From DATBRC01 sp036560485 (GTDB lineage Bacteria > Pseudomonadota > Gammaproteobacteria > Burkholderiales > Burkholderiaceae_D): 64,000 bases of DNA. Below, in pieces: positions 37,134 to 45,189 of the stretch. The notes under the pieces are model-generated. The model saw nothing but the letters and a program-made list of their open reading frames with translations, searched no databases and was not told the DNA's origin. Both the position numbers and the translations under genes were made by a program. Location: NCBI GenBank assembly GCA_036560485.1, contig DATBRC010000019.1, forward strand, positions 8,272-72,271. The letters are read 5' to 3'. Numbering within the stretch: position 1 is the first letter of the stretch; every line of letters starts with the position of its first letter.

Positions 37134-38030
37134 ATGATTGCCATCGAACATCCCAATCGTCTCCGAATAGGCCTGGCCTCGAATCGTGAGCATCGCAACT
37201 CTTCAACCGCGGCGCTCGCGCGCTTGCTGCAGGAAGGACGCTCGGCAATTGAGCGACTTCAGCCGGAATTCATGGTCGTCGGGGGCACGATGGATGCGAT
37301 TGAAAAGCATGGATTGTTGCGAGGGTACTCGCGGATTCAGCGATTTCCATATGGTCGAGATGGCGGCTTGATGAAACTCGTATCGAGGGCGGCCGATGAG
37401 ACTACGGAATTACGGCTAGATGTGATGATTTATTTAATGGATCCAGTCGATCCCTCGTCTTCGTTTCCGGAGGCGGTCGCGTTAAAGCGCCAATGCATCA
37501 TTCATGGCAAGCCGTTTCTTTCCACCTTTGCGGCCGCGCGCGAGTGGCTTGAATTGGAAGCCTTCGGCCTCGGCGCGGCGCCGGAACCGGCACTTGCTGC
37601 AACGTTTGACTTGGCCAATGAAAGCATCGCGCTCATTGCGCATGATGCGAAAAAACATCGGTTGCTGGAATTGGTCGAACGTCATTTCGATCTTTTCGAC
37701 CGGTTCGGCTTGCGTTACGCAACCGGCACGACGGGACGGCTGTTGAATGAGTTGGCCGTGAAAATAAAAGGTCACGACCAAGGACACATGTGGGTGCAGC
37801 CCTGTCTCAGCGGGCCGATGGGCGGCGATGCGCAGATTGCGGAATTGATCCTGGACCGTCGCTGCCGAAGGGTGCTGTTTCTGGAAAATCCGCACGTCGC
37901 GCGCGAGCATGAAGCAGACATACAATTGCTCGAACGCGCATCGCGGACCATGACCGATTTTTCCTCTTACTTGAGCGAGGAGCGTTGCGCAGAACGCTGG
38001 ATTGATTTGCTGCGCCGGCGTACGGGATGA
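37134..38030 (+). CDS. two-domain methylglyoxal synthase homologue
   Basis: 298 residues, about twice the 150 of ordinary MgsA. The C-terminal half has the MgsA landmarks in order: IALIAHDAKKHRL (phosphate/His site), ATGTTG, LSGPMGGDAQ (catalytic Asp) and a His in HVAREHEAD. The N-terminal half is a degenerate copy (LRIGLASNRE..., YGRDGGLMKL, MDPVDPSSSFPEAVALKRQC) lacking most catalytic residues. MgsA turns dihydroxyacetone phosphate into methylglyoxal to relieve triose-phosphate build-up. Placement beside ED genes and under LacI-type sites suggests overflow control of sugar-acid catabolism. Whether it is still active is unknown. Confidence 0.8.
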   Translation: MIAIEHPNRLRIGLASNREHRNSSTAALARLLQEGRSAIERLQPEFMVVGGTMDAIEKHGLLRGYSRIQRFPYGRDGGLMKLVSRAADETTELRLDVMIYLMDPVDPSSSFPEAVALKRQCIIHGKPFLSTFAAAREWLELEAFGLGAAPEPALAATFDLANESIALIAHDAKKHRLLELVERHFDLFDRFGLRYATGTTGRLLNELAVKIKGHDQGHMWVQPCLSGPMGGDAQIAELILDRRCRRVLFLENPHVAREHEADIQLLERASRTMTDFSSYLSEERCAERWIDLLRRRTG

Positions 38031-38163
38031 ATCGAACAGTGAAGAATGCGTAGCCAGTCCAGAAAGTACAGCCGGTTGACACGGGTGGCCAAGATCAGGC
38101 CAGCGCCCAAAGACGCGGGTTTTGCGCTATGATGCAAAGTGCAATCTCACTCATCGTATTTTC

Positions 38164-39204
38164 ATGCCATTGACTAAAAATCCGCATTTGAAAGGCAGAG
38201 GCCATGCGCGTGCGCGCGTTTCCTTGGCGGATGTCGCCAAGCATGCAAACGTCGCCACCATGACCGCATCGCGTGTTCTGTCGCAGCCGGAATTGGTGTC
38301 CCAGGAATTGCGGACCCGCGTCGAAAAGGCGATACGCGAATTGGGATATGTGCCGAATCGCGCGGCGCGGGCTTTGGCCTCGGCCCAGTCCAAGGTCATT
38401 GCCGTGTTGATCCCATCGTTATCAAATGGTGTTTTTACCGATGTCATCGCGGGAATTCAAGATGCGCTGGATGCGGATGATTATCAACTGTTGATCGGTA
38501 ATACCCGATATTCCGATATTCGCGAAGAAAAACTGTTCAACATTTACATGCAATCCAATCCAGACGGCGTGTTGTTGACTGGTTTGACACAGAGCCAGCG
38601 TGTACGGGAAATGCTGGAGTTGTCGCGCGTGCCGGTTGTGGCGATGATGGATTTGTCAGACGATCCCAAGCGTATGTCGGTCGGATTGTCGCAAGAAAAG
38701 GCCGGATATACATTAACGCGTTATTTGCTCGACAAAGGGTATCGGCGGATTGGTTACATGGGTGCCCAACTCGATGAACGGACCATGAAGCGCCTCGAAG
38801 GCTACCGCCAGGCACTGCGTGAAGCCGGGTTGTATGATCCGCGACTTGAATTGATGGTGTCCGATCCATCGACCATTTCCTTGGGCTGCGAATTGATTGG
38901 CAGGATGCTGTCCATCGCTCCCGATTGCGATGCGGTGTTCTGTTGCAATGACGATTTGGCTCATGGCGCGATTTACCAGTGTCAGCGACGCGGTATTGCC
39001 GTTCCCAAGCAACTTGCCGTGTGCGGCTTCAATGATCTGTGCGCTTCGGCCTGGATGAACCCTTCTGTGACGACGATCGCAACACCTCTATATCGTATCG
39101 GATACGAAGCAGCGACATTGTTGCGCAGTGCTATTCGGAATGAGCCATTGATTCGGACGCACATCGATCTCGGATTTACTTTGATGGCGCGTGAGAGCGC
39201 ATAA
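38164..39204 (+). CDS. LacI-family transcriptional regulator (paralogue 1)
   Basis: 346 residues. N-terminal helix-turn-helix VSLADVAKHANVATMTASRVLSQPELVS followed by the hinge YVPNRAARALAS and a periplasmic-binding-like effector domain. It closely resembles GntR/IdnR-type gluconate repressors and the paralogue at 56119-57153. The recognition helix VATMTASR is identical in both, so they should bind the same operators. I chose the ATG at 38164 by alignment with the paralogue; ribosome-binding sequence is weak. Confidence 0.9.
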   Translation: MPLTKNPHLKGRGHARARVSLADVAKHANVATMTASRVLSQPELVSQELRTRVEKAIRELGYVPNRAARALASAQSKVIAVLIPSLSNGVFTDVIAGIQDALDADDYQLLIGNTRYSDIREEKLFNIYMQSNPDGVLLTGLTQSQRVREMLELSRVPVVAMMDLSDDPKRMSVGLSQEKAGYTLTRYLLDKGYRRIGYMGAQLDERTMKRLEGYRQALREAGLYDPRLELMVSDPSTISLGCELIGRMLSIAPDCDAVFCCNDDLAHGAIYQCQRRGIAVPKQLAVCGFNDLCASAWMNPSVTTIATPLYRIGYEAATLLRSAIRNEPLIRTHIDLGFTLMARESA

Positions 39205-39213
39205 GAAAACAAG

Positions 39214-39239
39214 GGCGAACATCCGCCCGGTTGTTCGCC
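39214..39239 (+). terminator. stem-loop after the LacI gene
   Basis: GGCGAACA...TGTTCGCC, an eight-base-pair stem with a 10-nt loop 10 bp after the stop codon. No T-run follows, so it may be an mRNA 3'-end stabiliser rather than a Rho-independent terminator. Confidence 0.45.
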
Positions 39240-39359
39240 GAAATACCCCACCCGGAGCAAATTCATTTTTTGCTCAAGGCGACCAATACGAAAATCACTT
39301 GTTTGCGAGCGACGCTGATTGGACGATTTCCCATTTCCCATCACAGCGAACCAGGGAAA

Positions 39360-39557
39360 TCAGTTTAGCGTTTCGACTTTTAGTGCAAATGTGCTGTCGT
39401 CGATTTTTCCGCGCGTCAGATAGGCGACCGGAGCCTTAATTGTCAGCTCATGCGAAACAACGACGACCCGGCGTTCGCTCAATATAGCCTCGTCGATCGC
39501 GGCGGCCGCACGCTGATAGATTATTCCCAGAAAAATGGCAATGCCGAGCCCCGGCAT
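39360..39557 (-). pseudogene. possible fragment of a histidine-phosphatase-family protein
   Basis: A 65-codon frame immediately downstream of dctP on the same strand. AAAAIDEAILSERRVVVVSHELTIKAPVAYL resembles the second-histidine region (VVSHG..I) of phosphoglycerate-mutase-like phosphatases. The N-terminal RHG motif is absent. It may be a truncated fifth gene of the gntK-dctQMP operon. Low certainty. Confidence 0.3.
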
Positions 39558-39580
39558 TGCACCCTCATGCTGTCGTCGTT

Positions 39581-40588
39581 TTACTTGCGAAGTTTGTCCA
39601 GATCGGCCTTCAGTTCACTGACCAACTTCTGATTTCCATCGTTGGCGAATTTCATTGTCGCCGGCATCGACATGTCGCGCATGCGCTTGATCTCGCTATC
39701 ACTTACCACGGTGACCTGCATACCCTTTTGCTTCAGGATGTCAATCGCCTTGGCTGCGGCATCACGGCTATCCTTGCGTTGGAATTCACGCGAGGCTACG
39801 GCCGATTCGTGAACTGCCTTTTGCTCGTCAGCCGACAGGCCTTCCCACCATTTCTTGCTGGCCAACACGATCCATGGGCTGTACACATGCTTGGTCAGCG
39901 AAAGATATTTTTGGACTTCGTAAAACTTGCTGGTCTGGATCGTATTGACCGGGTTTTCTTGGCCATCTACTGTGCCCGTCTCGAGCGCAGTGAACAATTC
40001 GGAAAATGGCAGCGGAACGGCGTTCGCGCCGAAGGAATTGAACATATCAATGTAGACCGGGTTTTGCATCACGCGCAGCTTGATGCCTTTCATGTCTTCG
40101 ATTTTCGCGATGGCATGTTTGGAATTGGTCAGATTGCGGAAGCCGTTTTCCCAATACACCAAACCGATCAAACCCTTTTCATCGAGCTTAGCGGCCAGTT
40201 TCTGACCGAAAGGGCCATCCAGGATCGCGTCGGCTTCGTGATCGTTGCCGAACAAGAATGGCAAGTCGAAAATGCCGAAATCCTTGACGATGCCGACCAG
40301 CGTCGCGGTACTCACCACGGTCATTTCCTGCGCACCGCCGATGAGTGCATTTTGCATTTGCATGTCGTTGCCCAGGCTGGCATTGCCGAAGCCTTTCAGC
40401 TTGAATTTGCCGCCGGTCCGTTTGGCGAGATCGTCCGAGAGAAATTTTGCCGCGTGCCCTTGGGTGCTATCTTCGGACAAACCATATCCGAAGCGGATAA
40501 TGCGCGGCTGAAATTCTGCGGCGTAGCTTTGCGCAGTAGCGGCGGCAAGCAGTAACATCAATGCGAAAGTTCTGAATTGTCTTTTCAT
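39581..40588 (-). CDS. dctP: TRAP transporter solute-binding protein DctP
   Basis: 335 residues with a signal peptide (about 1-23, cleaved near SYAA). The mature part is a DctP-family binding protein: FQPRIIRFGYG, KFKLKGFGNASLGND, LPFLFGNDHEADAI, YWENGFRNLTN, LRVMQNPVYIDMF and DGQENPVNTI; the Arg of LRVMQN binds the substrate carboxylate. Last gene of gntK-dctQ-dctM-dctP. Together with a gluconokinase, the ligand is probably gluconate or a related sugar acid. Very similar to the DctP domain of the MCP fusion at 45190-47754. Confidence 0.92.
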   Translation of the reverse strand: MKRQFRTFALMLLLAAATAQSYAAEFQPRIIRFGYGLSEDSTQGHAAKFLSDDLAKRTGGKFKLKGFGNASLGNDMQMQNALIGGAQEMTVVSTATLVGIVKDFGIFDLPFLFGNDHEADAILDGPFGQKLAAKLDEKGLIGLVYWENGFRNLTNSKHAIAKIEDMKGIKLRVMQNPVYIDMFNSFGANAVPLPFSELFTALETGTVDGQENPVNTIQTSKFYEVQKYLSLTKHVYSPWIVLASKKWWEGLSADEQKAVHESAVASREFQRKDSRDAAAKAIDILKQKGMQVTVVSDSEIKRMRDMSMPATMKFANDGNQKLVSELKADLDKLRK

Positions 40589-40618
40589 GAAAAATCCTCC
40601 AAGGAAGTAGTGATGCTA

Positions 40619-41896
40619 TTAACGAATCCAGGCCAGTGGTACTGTGATCAGCCCGGGGAAAAAAACAAAGAGAAAAACGAGCAAGGTTTCAACCAGCAAG
40701 AACGGCCAAATGCCGCGCGTGGCGCTTTCGAGTGAAATCTTTGCCACGCCGCATACGACGTTCAGTACAGTGCAGACAGGTGGGTGAATCAAGCCGAGTG
40801 TGCCGACCAGGATGAACATAACGCCAAAGTAGGTTGGATCCACACCGGCTACCACCATGATCGGCATCAATACTGGTCCCATCACCAGGATCGTCGGCGT
40901 CAAGTCCATCACATTGCCTATTGCTAACAGTAATAGCATGACCGCCAGGATTAGAAGCTTCGGATGTGTCACGAGCGGGCCTAGAAAATCAGTCACTTGC
41001 GCGGGCAAGTCCGCCAGCGTGACCATGTACGAAGAGACTAACGCCGCTGCACATAGGAACATTACTGTACTGGTGGTGCGTGCCGCATTGACGAGCAGAT
41101 CGAACAATTGAGTGAATTTCACTTCGCGATAGACGAACAGGCTCACGAACAATGCGTACACAGCCGCGACCGCTGCGGCCTCAGTCGGCGTAAACAATCC
41201 AAACTTCAGTCCGCCAACTATGATGATCGGCAAGACCAACGCCCAGGAAGCGTTGACCAGCGCTTTCCAACGTTGTGTCCATGTGCTTTTTGGCTGCAGG
41301 GTGACCGTCATCTTGCCGGCCAGCATGCGCCAGACAATCACCAGGCCCAAGGCTCGCAATAGCGCCGGCACAATGCCTGCCATGAAGAGACTGCTGATGG
41401 AAGTATTGGTCGCAATGCCAAAGATGATGAATGCCATTGATGGCGGAACAATCGGCGCTATGACGCCGCCAGCGGCAATCAAGGCCGCCGAACGCGGTAC
41501 GGGATAACCATGGTCGCGCATCATGGGAACCAGCAATGTCGCGACGGCAGCAGTATCGGCAAGGGCAGAACCGGAAAAGCACCCAAGCAACAGCGTGGCG
41601 GCGATGGCGACATAGCCCAGGCCGCCCTGGATATGGCCGACGAAGCCGACTGCCAGATTGATGATGCGTTTCGAAATGCCGCCTGCGTTCATCAATTCGC
41701 CGGCCAGCATGAAACAGGGTATGGCCATCAGTGCATATACGTCGGCGCCTGACAGCATGTTTTGCGCGACCAACTGCGCATCGAAAAAATTCAGCTGATA
41801 CATCAATGCGATGCCGGTCAGCATCAACGCGAAGGCGATCGGCATGCCGAGAATGATCAAGAAGACTAGGCAGGAAAGGAAAATTAAGATAGTCAT
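40619..41896 (-). CDS. dctM: TRAP transporter large permease DctM
   Basis: 425 residues with about twelve hydrophobic helices and the DctM signatures GCFSGSALADTAAVATLLVPMM and FGIATNTSISSLF. It forms the sodium-driven transport channel of the TRAP system. Start overlaps the end of dctQ (ATGA-type), so the two permease subunits are coupled. Confidence 0.93.
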   Translation of the reverse strand: MTILIFLSCLVFLIILGMPIAFALMLTGIALMYQLNFFDAQLVAQNMLSGADVYALMAIPCFMLAGELMNAGGISKRIINLAVGFVGHIQGGLGYVAIAATLLLGCFSGSALADTAAVATLLVPMMRDHGYPVPRSAALIAAGGVIAPIVPPSMAFIIFGIATNTSISSLFMAGIVPALLRALGLVIVWRMLAGKMTVTLQPKSTWTQRWKALVNASWALVLPIIIVGGLKFGLFTPTEAAAVAAVYALFVSLFVYREVKFTQLFDLLVNAARTTSTVMFLCAAALVSSYMVTLADLPAQVTDFLGPLVTHPKLLILAVMLLLLAIGNVMDLTPTILVMGPVLMPIMVVAGVDPTYFGVMFILVGTLGLIHPPVCTVLNVVCGVAKISLESATRGIWPFLLVETLLVFLFVFFPGLITVPLAWIR

Positions 41897-42432
41897 GATC
41901 CGCTGCCTTCCTTGTCAGTGGTGTTAGTGGTAGCCAATGCGGGCTGATCTCCTGGGATAGCCGCATCGGGATGATTGATCACGATGCGCAATAGGTTGAC
42001 CGCAACGATGACGATCATCGACGCCGCACAGATGAGTCCGGAAGCCGCCATAACGGCATTGGGATAATGCAGTACCGTCGAATACGTGTGGGTGCCAATG
42101 ATGGTTTGCTTCCAACTACCGTATAGGAATAGCCAGAGCGCAAAAAGAATCAGTACGTGACTAGTCGCTGCGCAAATCCTACGATATGGCCGAGGTATCC
42201 TGGCTTGCACCAGTTCGACGCCAAGATGGCCTCGGCGGCGCAACGCAAGGATTGCCCCGAGAAAAATCAGCCAGACGAACAACAAGCGGGCCAGCTCTTC
42301 CGCGCCGGCAAATCCGAAGCCAAACCCGTAGCGCGCGACTACATTTGAAAAAACCAGAATGACCATCGTGGTCAAGTCCAGTGCCATTAACCATTCGACC
42401 GTGCGCTCCACGCGCGGAATCAAAAGCTGCAT
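41893..42432 (-). CDS. dctQ: TRAP transporter small permease DctQ
   Basis: 179 residues with four transmembrane helices and the DctQ-type segment ARLLFVWLIFLGAILALRRRGHLGVELV. It partners DctM. It starts 13 bp after gntK and overlaps dctM, showing a single operon. Confidence 0.9.
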   Translation of the reverse strand: MQLLIPRVERTVEWLMALDLTTMVILVFSNVVARYGFGFGFAGAEELARLLFVWLIFLGAILALRRRGHLGVELVQARIPRPYRRICAATSHVLILFALWLFLYGSWKQTIIGTHTYSTVLHYPNAVMAASGLICAASMIVIVAVNLLRIVINHPDAAIPGDQPALATTNTTDKEGSGS

Positions 42433-42445
42433 GATTTTCTCCCCC

Positions 42446-43000
42446 TTAATTGTTTGTTTTAAATTTGCTTGTGTTTGCTATTTTCAACAGCACTTCCGCG
42501 ATGAGCTGGTCCAGTGTTTTCCGGATATCCAGCGATATGGCGCGTTCGTCGCGTTCGGGTGGCTCAAGATCGCGAAACTGACTGGCCAAGAGTCCCAATG
42601 GCATGAAGTGGTCCGTTCTTGCCCTCATGCGGGCGCCAATCAACTCGCTGTCGCCGGCGAGATGAATGAACACGACGAAGGGATCGCCTTGACGAAGAAA
42701 ATCCCTATAGCGTCGCTTGAGTGATGAACACGACAAGACCAAGCTTTCCCCGCTCTCTTTGGCCGCACCGATACGCCATTGCAAAGTTTGCAGCCACTCA
42801 GTGCGGTCCGCATCAGTGAGAGGACTTCCGGCCTTCATTTTGGCTATATTCTCGGCCTTGTGGTAGTCATCACCTTCGGCATAGGCGACGCCTAGTCGCG
42901 TTGCCAGACGTTTGCCGAATTCACTCTTGCCGGAACCGCTCACCCCCATGACAACCCATCGCGTCGAAGGAAATGCGGCCTGATGTGAGGGGATGCTCAT
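42446..43000 (-). CDS. gntK: gluconokinase (copy 1)
   Basis: 184 residues. It phosphorylates gluconate to 6-phosphogluconate, the substrate of edd. P-loop GVSGSGKSE, EGDDYHKAENIAKM (substrate Asp/His) and CSSLKRRYRDFLR are diagnostic of the thermoresistant gluconokinase family. First gene of the TRAP operon; a LacI-type operator (43056-43069) and a HexR-like box (43078-43092) lie 56-92 bp upstream. Confidence 0.93.
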   Translation of the reverse strand: MSIPSHQAAFPSTRWVVMGVSGSGKSEFGKRLATRLGVAYAEGDDYHKAENIAKMKAGSPLTDADRTEWLQTLQWRIGAAKESGESLVLSCSSLKRRYRDFLRQGDPFVVFIHLAGDSELIGARMRARTDHFMPLGLLASQFRDLEPPERDERAISLDIRKTLDQLIAEVLLKIANTSKFKTNN

Positions 43001-43055
43001 TTCGATGCCCGAAAAGGGGGTTTCTAGGAGGTGCGTGACATTTGCCGCGAACCTT

Positions 43056-43069
43056 TGTTAACGCTACCA
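43056..43069. promoter_or_regulatory. LacI-type operator upstream of gntK
   Basis: TGTTAACGCTACCA, CG-centred and with the conserved CTACCA half-site; 56 bp from the gntK start. Predicted target of the two LacI paralogues in this window. Confidence 0.6.
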
Positions 43070-43077
43070 TTTTGTTT

Positions 43078-43092
43078 TGTAAGTTTACTAGA
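43078..43092. promoter_or_regulatory. HexR-like box upstream of gntK
   Basis: TGTAAGTTTACTAGA agrees with TGTARTWWWAYTACA at 13 of 15 positions. It lies just beyond the LacI-type site, between hexR and gntK, suggesting dual control of sugar-acid uptake. Confidence 0.5.
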
Positions 43093-43215
43093 TATTTTGC
43101 TTTTGTAAAAGGTAATCTTGTGCTGCGGCGCAATACTTGGCGACGTGGTCAAAGTCGCACGGCGTATTGCAACGGATGTTGGGAGACTCGATCGCTAATG
43201 AAACCAGGTCGGATA

Positions 43216-44121
43216 CTACAGAGGATCAAGTGCGATGCGCTTTTCCTGAATGCTGGCCTTTGCGCGCTCCAGGAGTTCAACTGCCGCGGGTCCGCGCACT
43301 AGCGTCACGGCGACCGCAAGTGCATCGATATATGTCAAATGCGTCAGCCGCGACGTCATTGGGGTATATACGTCGGGATCTTCTTCAACATCGACGCTCA
43401 GGTGAACGTCCGCAAGTCGGGCCAATGGGCTTTCTCCGGCACACAAAACGATAGTTTTGGCCCCCGCCTCTTTCGCCAGTTGCACGTTTTCTATCAAATC
43501 CCGCGTTCGACCGGTGCGCGAGAAGGCTACGACGACGGAATCGCTGCCCAGAAGTGTCGCGGATTGCGCTTGCAAATGGCTATCGCAAAATACGGTTGTC
43601 GGAATACCGAAGCGGAAGAATTTCAATTGAGCGTCTATTGCCAACGCGCCTGAATAACCCATTCCATAACATTCAATCCGCCTAGCTTGGGAAAGCAAAT
43701 CCACCGCTGCTTCGAACGCACCGATATTGGCCAGATTCCGTGCCTCCATCAGCGCGGCTATGGTTCGGTCGAAAACCTTTAGCAAAACATCATGTACTTT
43801 GTCGCCAGGATTGACGTCGGAGTGCAAATACGGAATACCGGTCGCAAGACTCTGGGCAAAGGCTAATTTAAACGCCTTGTATCCATCGAAGCCCATTGTT
43901 TGGGAAAAGCGCGCTATGGTCGGCTCGCTGACATCGCAGGCCTGTGCCAAGGTGCGGATCGACATTTCCAAGCAGTCATGGGGGTGCTTCAACAGGAATT
44001 CGGCGACCTGCCTCTCAGCGCGGCTCAGTGAGGTTCGCACCGTACGTATCCGTGCCAGCAAGCCTTTCGTGGGCAGTCCTTCAGTCCGATTGATTGTGCT
44101 AAAGGGAGAATCGAGCGACAT
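43216..44121 (-). CDS. hexR: RpiR-family regulator, HexR
   Basis: 301 residues: an N-terminal RpiR helix-turn-helix (LSRAERQVAEFLLKHP, TLAQACDVSEPTIARFSQTMGFDGYKAFKLAFAQ) and a C-terminal SIS sugar-phosphate domain (IECYGMGYSGALAIDAQLKF, VVAFSRTGRTRDLIENV). HexR represses zwf, pgi, edd and eda in many proteobacteria and is released by KDPG. The genes around it and the boxes at 33857 and 43078 support this identity. ATG 44121 has AGGA 6 bp upstream; the ATG at 44127 abuts the AGGA. Confidence 0.88.
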   Translation of the reverse strand: MSLDSPFSTINRTEGLPTKGLLARIRTVRTSLSRAERQVAEFLLKHPHDCLEMSIRTLAQACDVSEPTIARFSQTMGFDGYKAFKLAFAQSLATGIPYLHSDVNPGDKVHDVLLKVFDRTIAALMEARNLANIGAFEAAVDLLSQARRIECYGMGYSGALAIDAQLKFFRFGIPTTVFCDSHLQAQSATLLGSDSVVVAFSRTGRTRDLIENVQLAKEAGAKTIVLCAGESPLARLADVHLSVDVEEDPDVYTPMTSRLTHLTYIDALAVAVTLVRGPAAVELLERAKASIQEKRIALDPL

Positions 44122-44423
44122 TGGCATTCCTGACGTCGTTGAAAAATGAAACACGGAAATGTTGCGGTGGCCGGACGCGATTACCCGATTTTACCTCGCA
44201 AAGTCGCGGGAATCGCATTCACCGGCGGGAATCAAGCAGCATGCCCACAGATGATCGCTTTGTCGGGTGTTGCAGCGGTGCGATGTCATCGTCGCCGGTT
44301 GCACGCGACCTGCAAAGGCGGCGATACAGTTGCGTATTGATTTGGCGATGGTACGCGCATCCGACAGTTTGCGAAAATGGCGAGGGCTCTGAAATGTGGC
44401 CGAAATTCAAGATGGCAATCAGA
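44122..44423. other. intergenic region upstream of hexR
   Basis: About 300 bp between hexR and the second gluconokinase gene, both leftward. It should carry the hexR promoter. No operator copy, hairpin or small gene that I can support. Confidence 0.4.
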
Positions 44424-44987
44424 TCAGCAACGGTGCGTTCTCCCAAGGGAGCTCATTACCGGGGCTGCCAGAATTTCTGCCAGCAATTGATCGGGAGCGT
44501 CCCTAATGTCGAGCCGGATGACGCGTTCATCATCGTCCGGTATTTCCAGGTCGCGAAATTGGCTATCCAAGAGTGACAGCGGAAAGTAATGATTGGGCCT
44601 GGCCTGCATGCGGGATGCAATCAGTTCGCGCTCACCCGCGAGGAAGATGAAGACCAAATCGGGATTTCCAGCACGAAGCAAATCTCTGTAGCGCCTTTTT
44701 AGTGCCGAGCATGACAACACAAGGCTTTCGCCGGATTGCCGGCTCGCTACAATCTTTGACTGCAGCGCGAGCAACCAGGCACTCCTGTCTTCATCGTCGA
44801 GAGGCTGGCCAGCCGACATCTTCGCGACGTTTGCGGCAGTGTGATAATCGTCTCCCTCGACATGCGCGACACCCAATCGCGTGGCAAGCCGAGAACTGAT
44901 TTCACTCTTGCCGCAGCCACTGACTCCCATGACGACCCAACAATTTACCGGGTCCGCATCAGCGTTTGTCTGAATGCACATTCCCAT
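44424..44987 (-). CDS. gntK: gluconokinase (copy 2)
   Basis: 187 residues, clearly paralogous to the 42446-43000 protein. P-loop GVSGCGKSE, EGDDYHTAANVAKM, CSALKRRYRDLLR and HYFPLSLLDSQF are all intact, so both copies should be active. AAGGAAA lies about 7 bp before the ATG at 44987. It is divergent from the MCP-DctP fusion and shares a 200-bp control region with it, including a LacI-type operator. Confidence 0.92.
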   Translation of the reverse strand: MGMCIQTNADADPVNCWVVMGVSGCGKSEISSRLATRLGVAHVEGDDYHTAANVAKMSAGQPLDDEDRSAWLLALQSKIVASRQSGESLVLSCSALKRRYRDLLRAGNPDLVFIFLAGERELIASRMQARPNHYFPLSLLDSQFRDLEIPDDDERVIRLDIRDAPDQLLAEILAAPVMSSLGRTHRC

Positions 44988-45045
44988 TCAACGATTTCCT
45001 TTCTGTAAAAACTACACAAACGCTCCCTGAAGTGACGAAGGGTTT

Positions 45046-45059
45046 GGTATCGCTATCAA
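45046..45059. promoter_or_regulatory. LacI-type operator between gntK2 and the MCP-DctP fusion
   Basis: TGGTATCGCTATCA, CG-centred and nearly symmetrical. It is 59 bp from the gntK2 start and 131 bp before the fusion gene, so it could act on either divergent promoter. Confidence 0.6.
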
Positions 45060-45127
45060 CCCGAAAGTATACATGAAAGTTGCCAATTGTCTAGAGCTAG
45101 ACCGTGCTTTATTGCGATTAAACATAC

Positions 45128-45156
45128 TTCACGGTATTGTTTTTTCTGTTTATACT
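45128..45156 (+). promoter_or_regulatory. candidate sigma-70 promoter of the MCP-DctP gene
   Basis: TTCACG and TATACT are separated by 17 bp; the -10 is good and the -35 moderate. Its position downstream of the earliest in-frame ATG (45073) supports translation from the ATG at 45190. Confidence 0.4.
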
Positions 45157-45189
45157 GGGTCAGCCCATCTTGGGGACGGAAGGACGTTG

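Noticed and set aside
39557..40555. 332-residue plus-strand frame
   Set aside because: Antisense to dctP; long only because of codon bias, with no recognisable domain.
45005..45017. TGTAAAAACTACA as a HexR box upstream of gntK2
   Set aside because: The half-sites are right but the spacing is two bases too short for the consensus.
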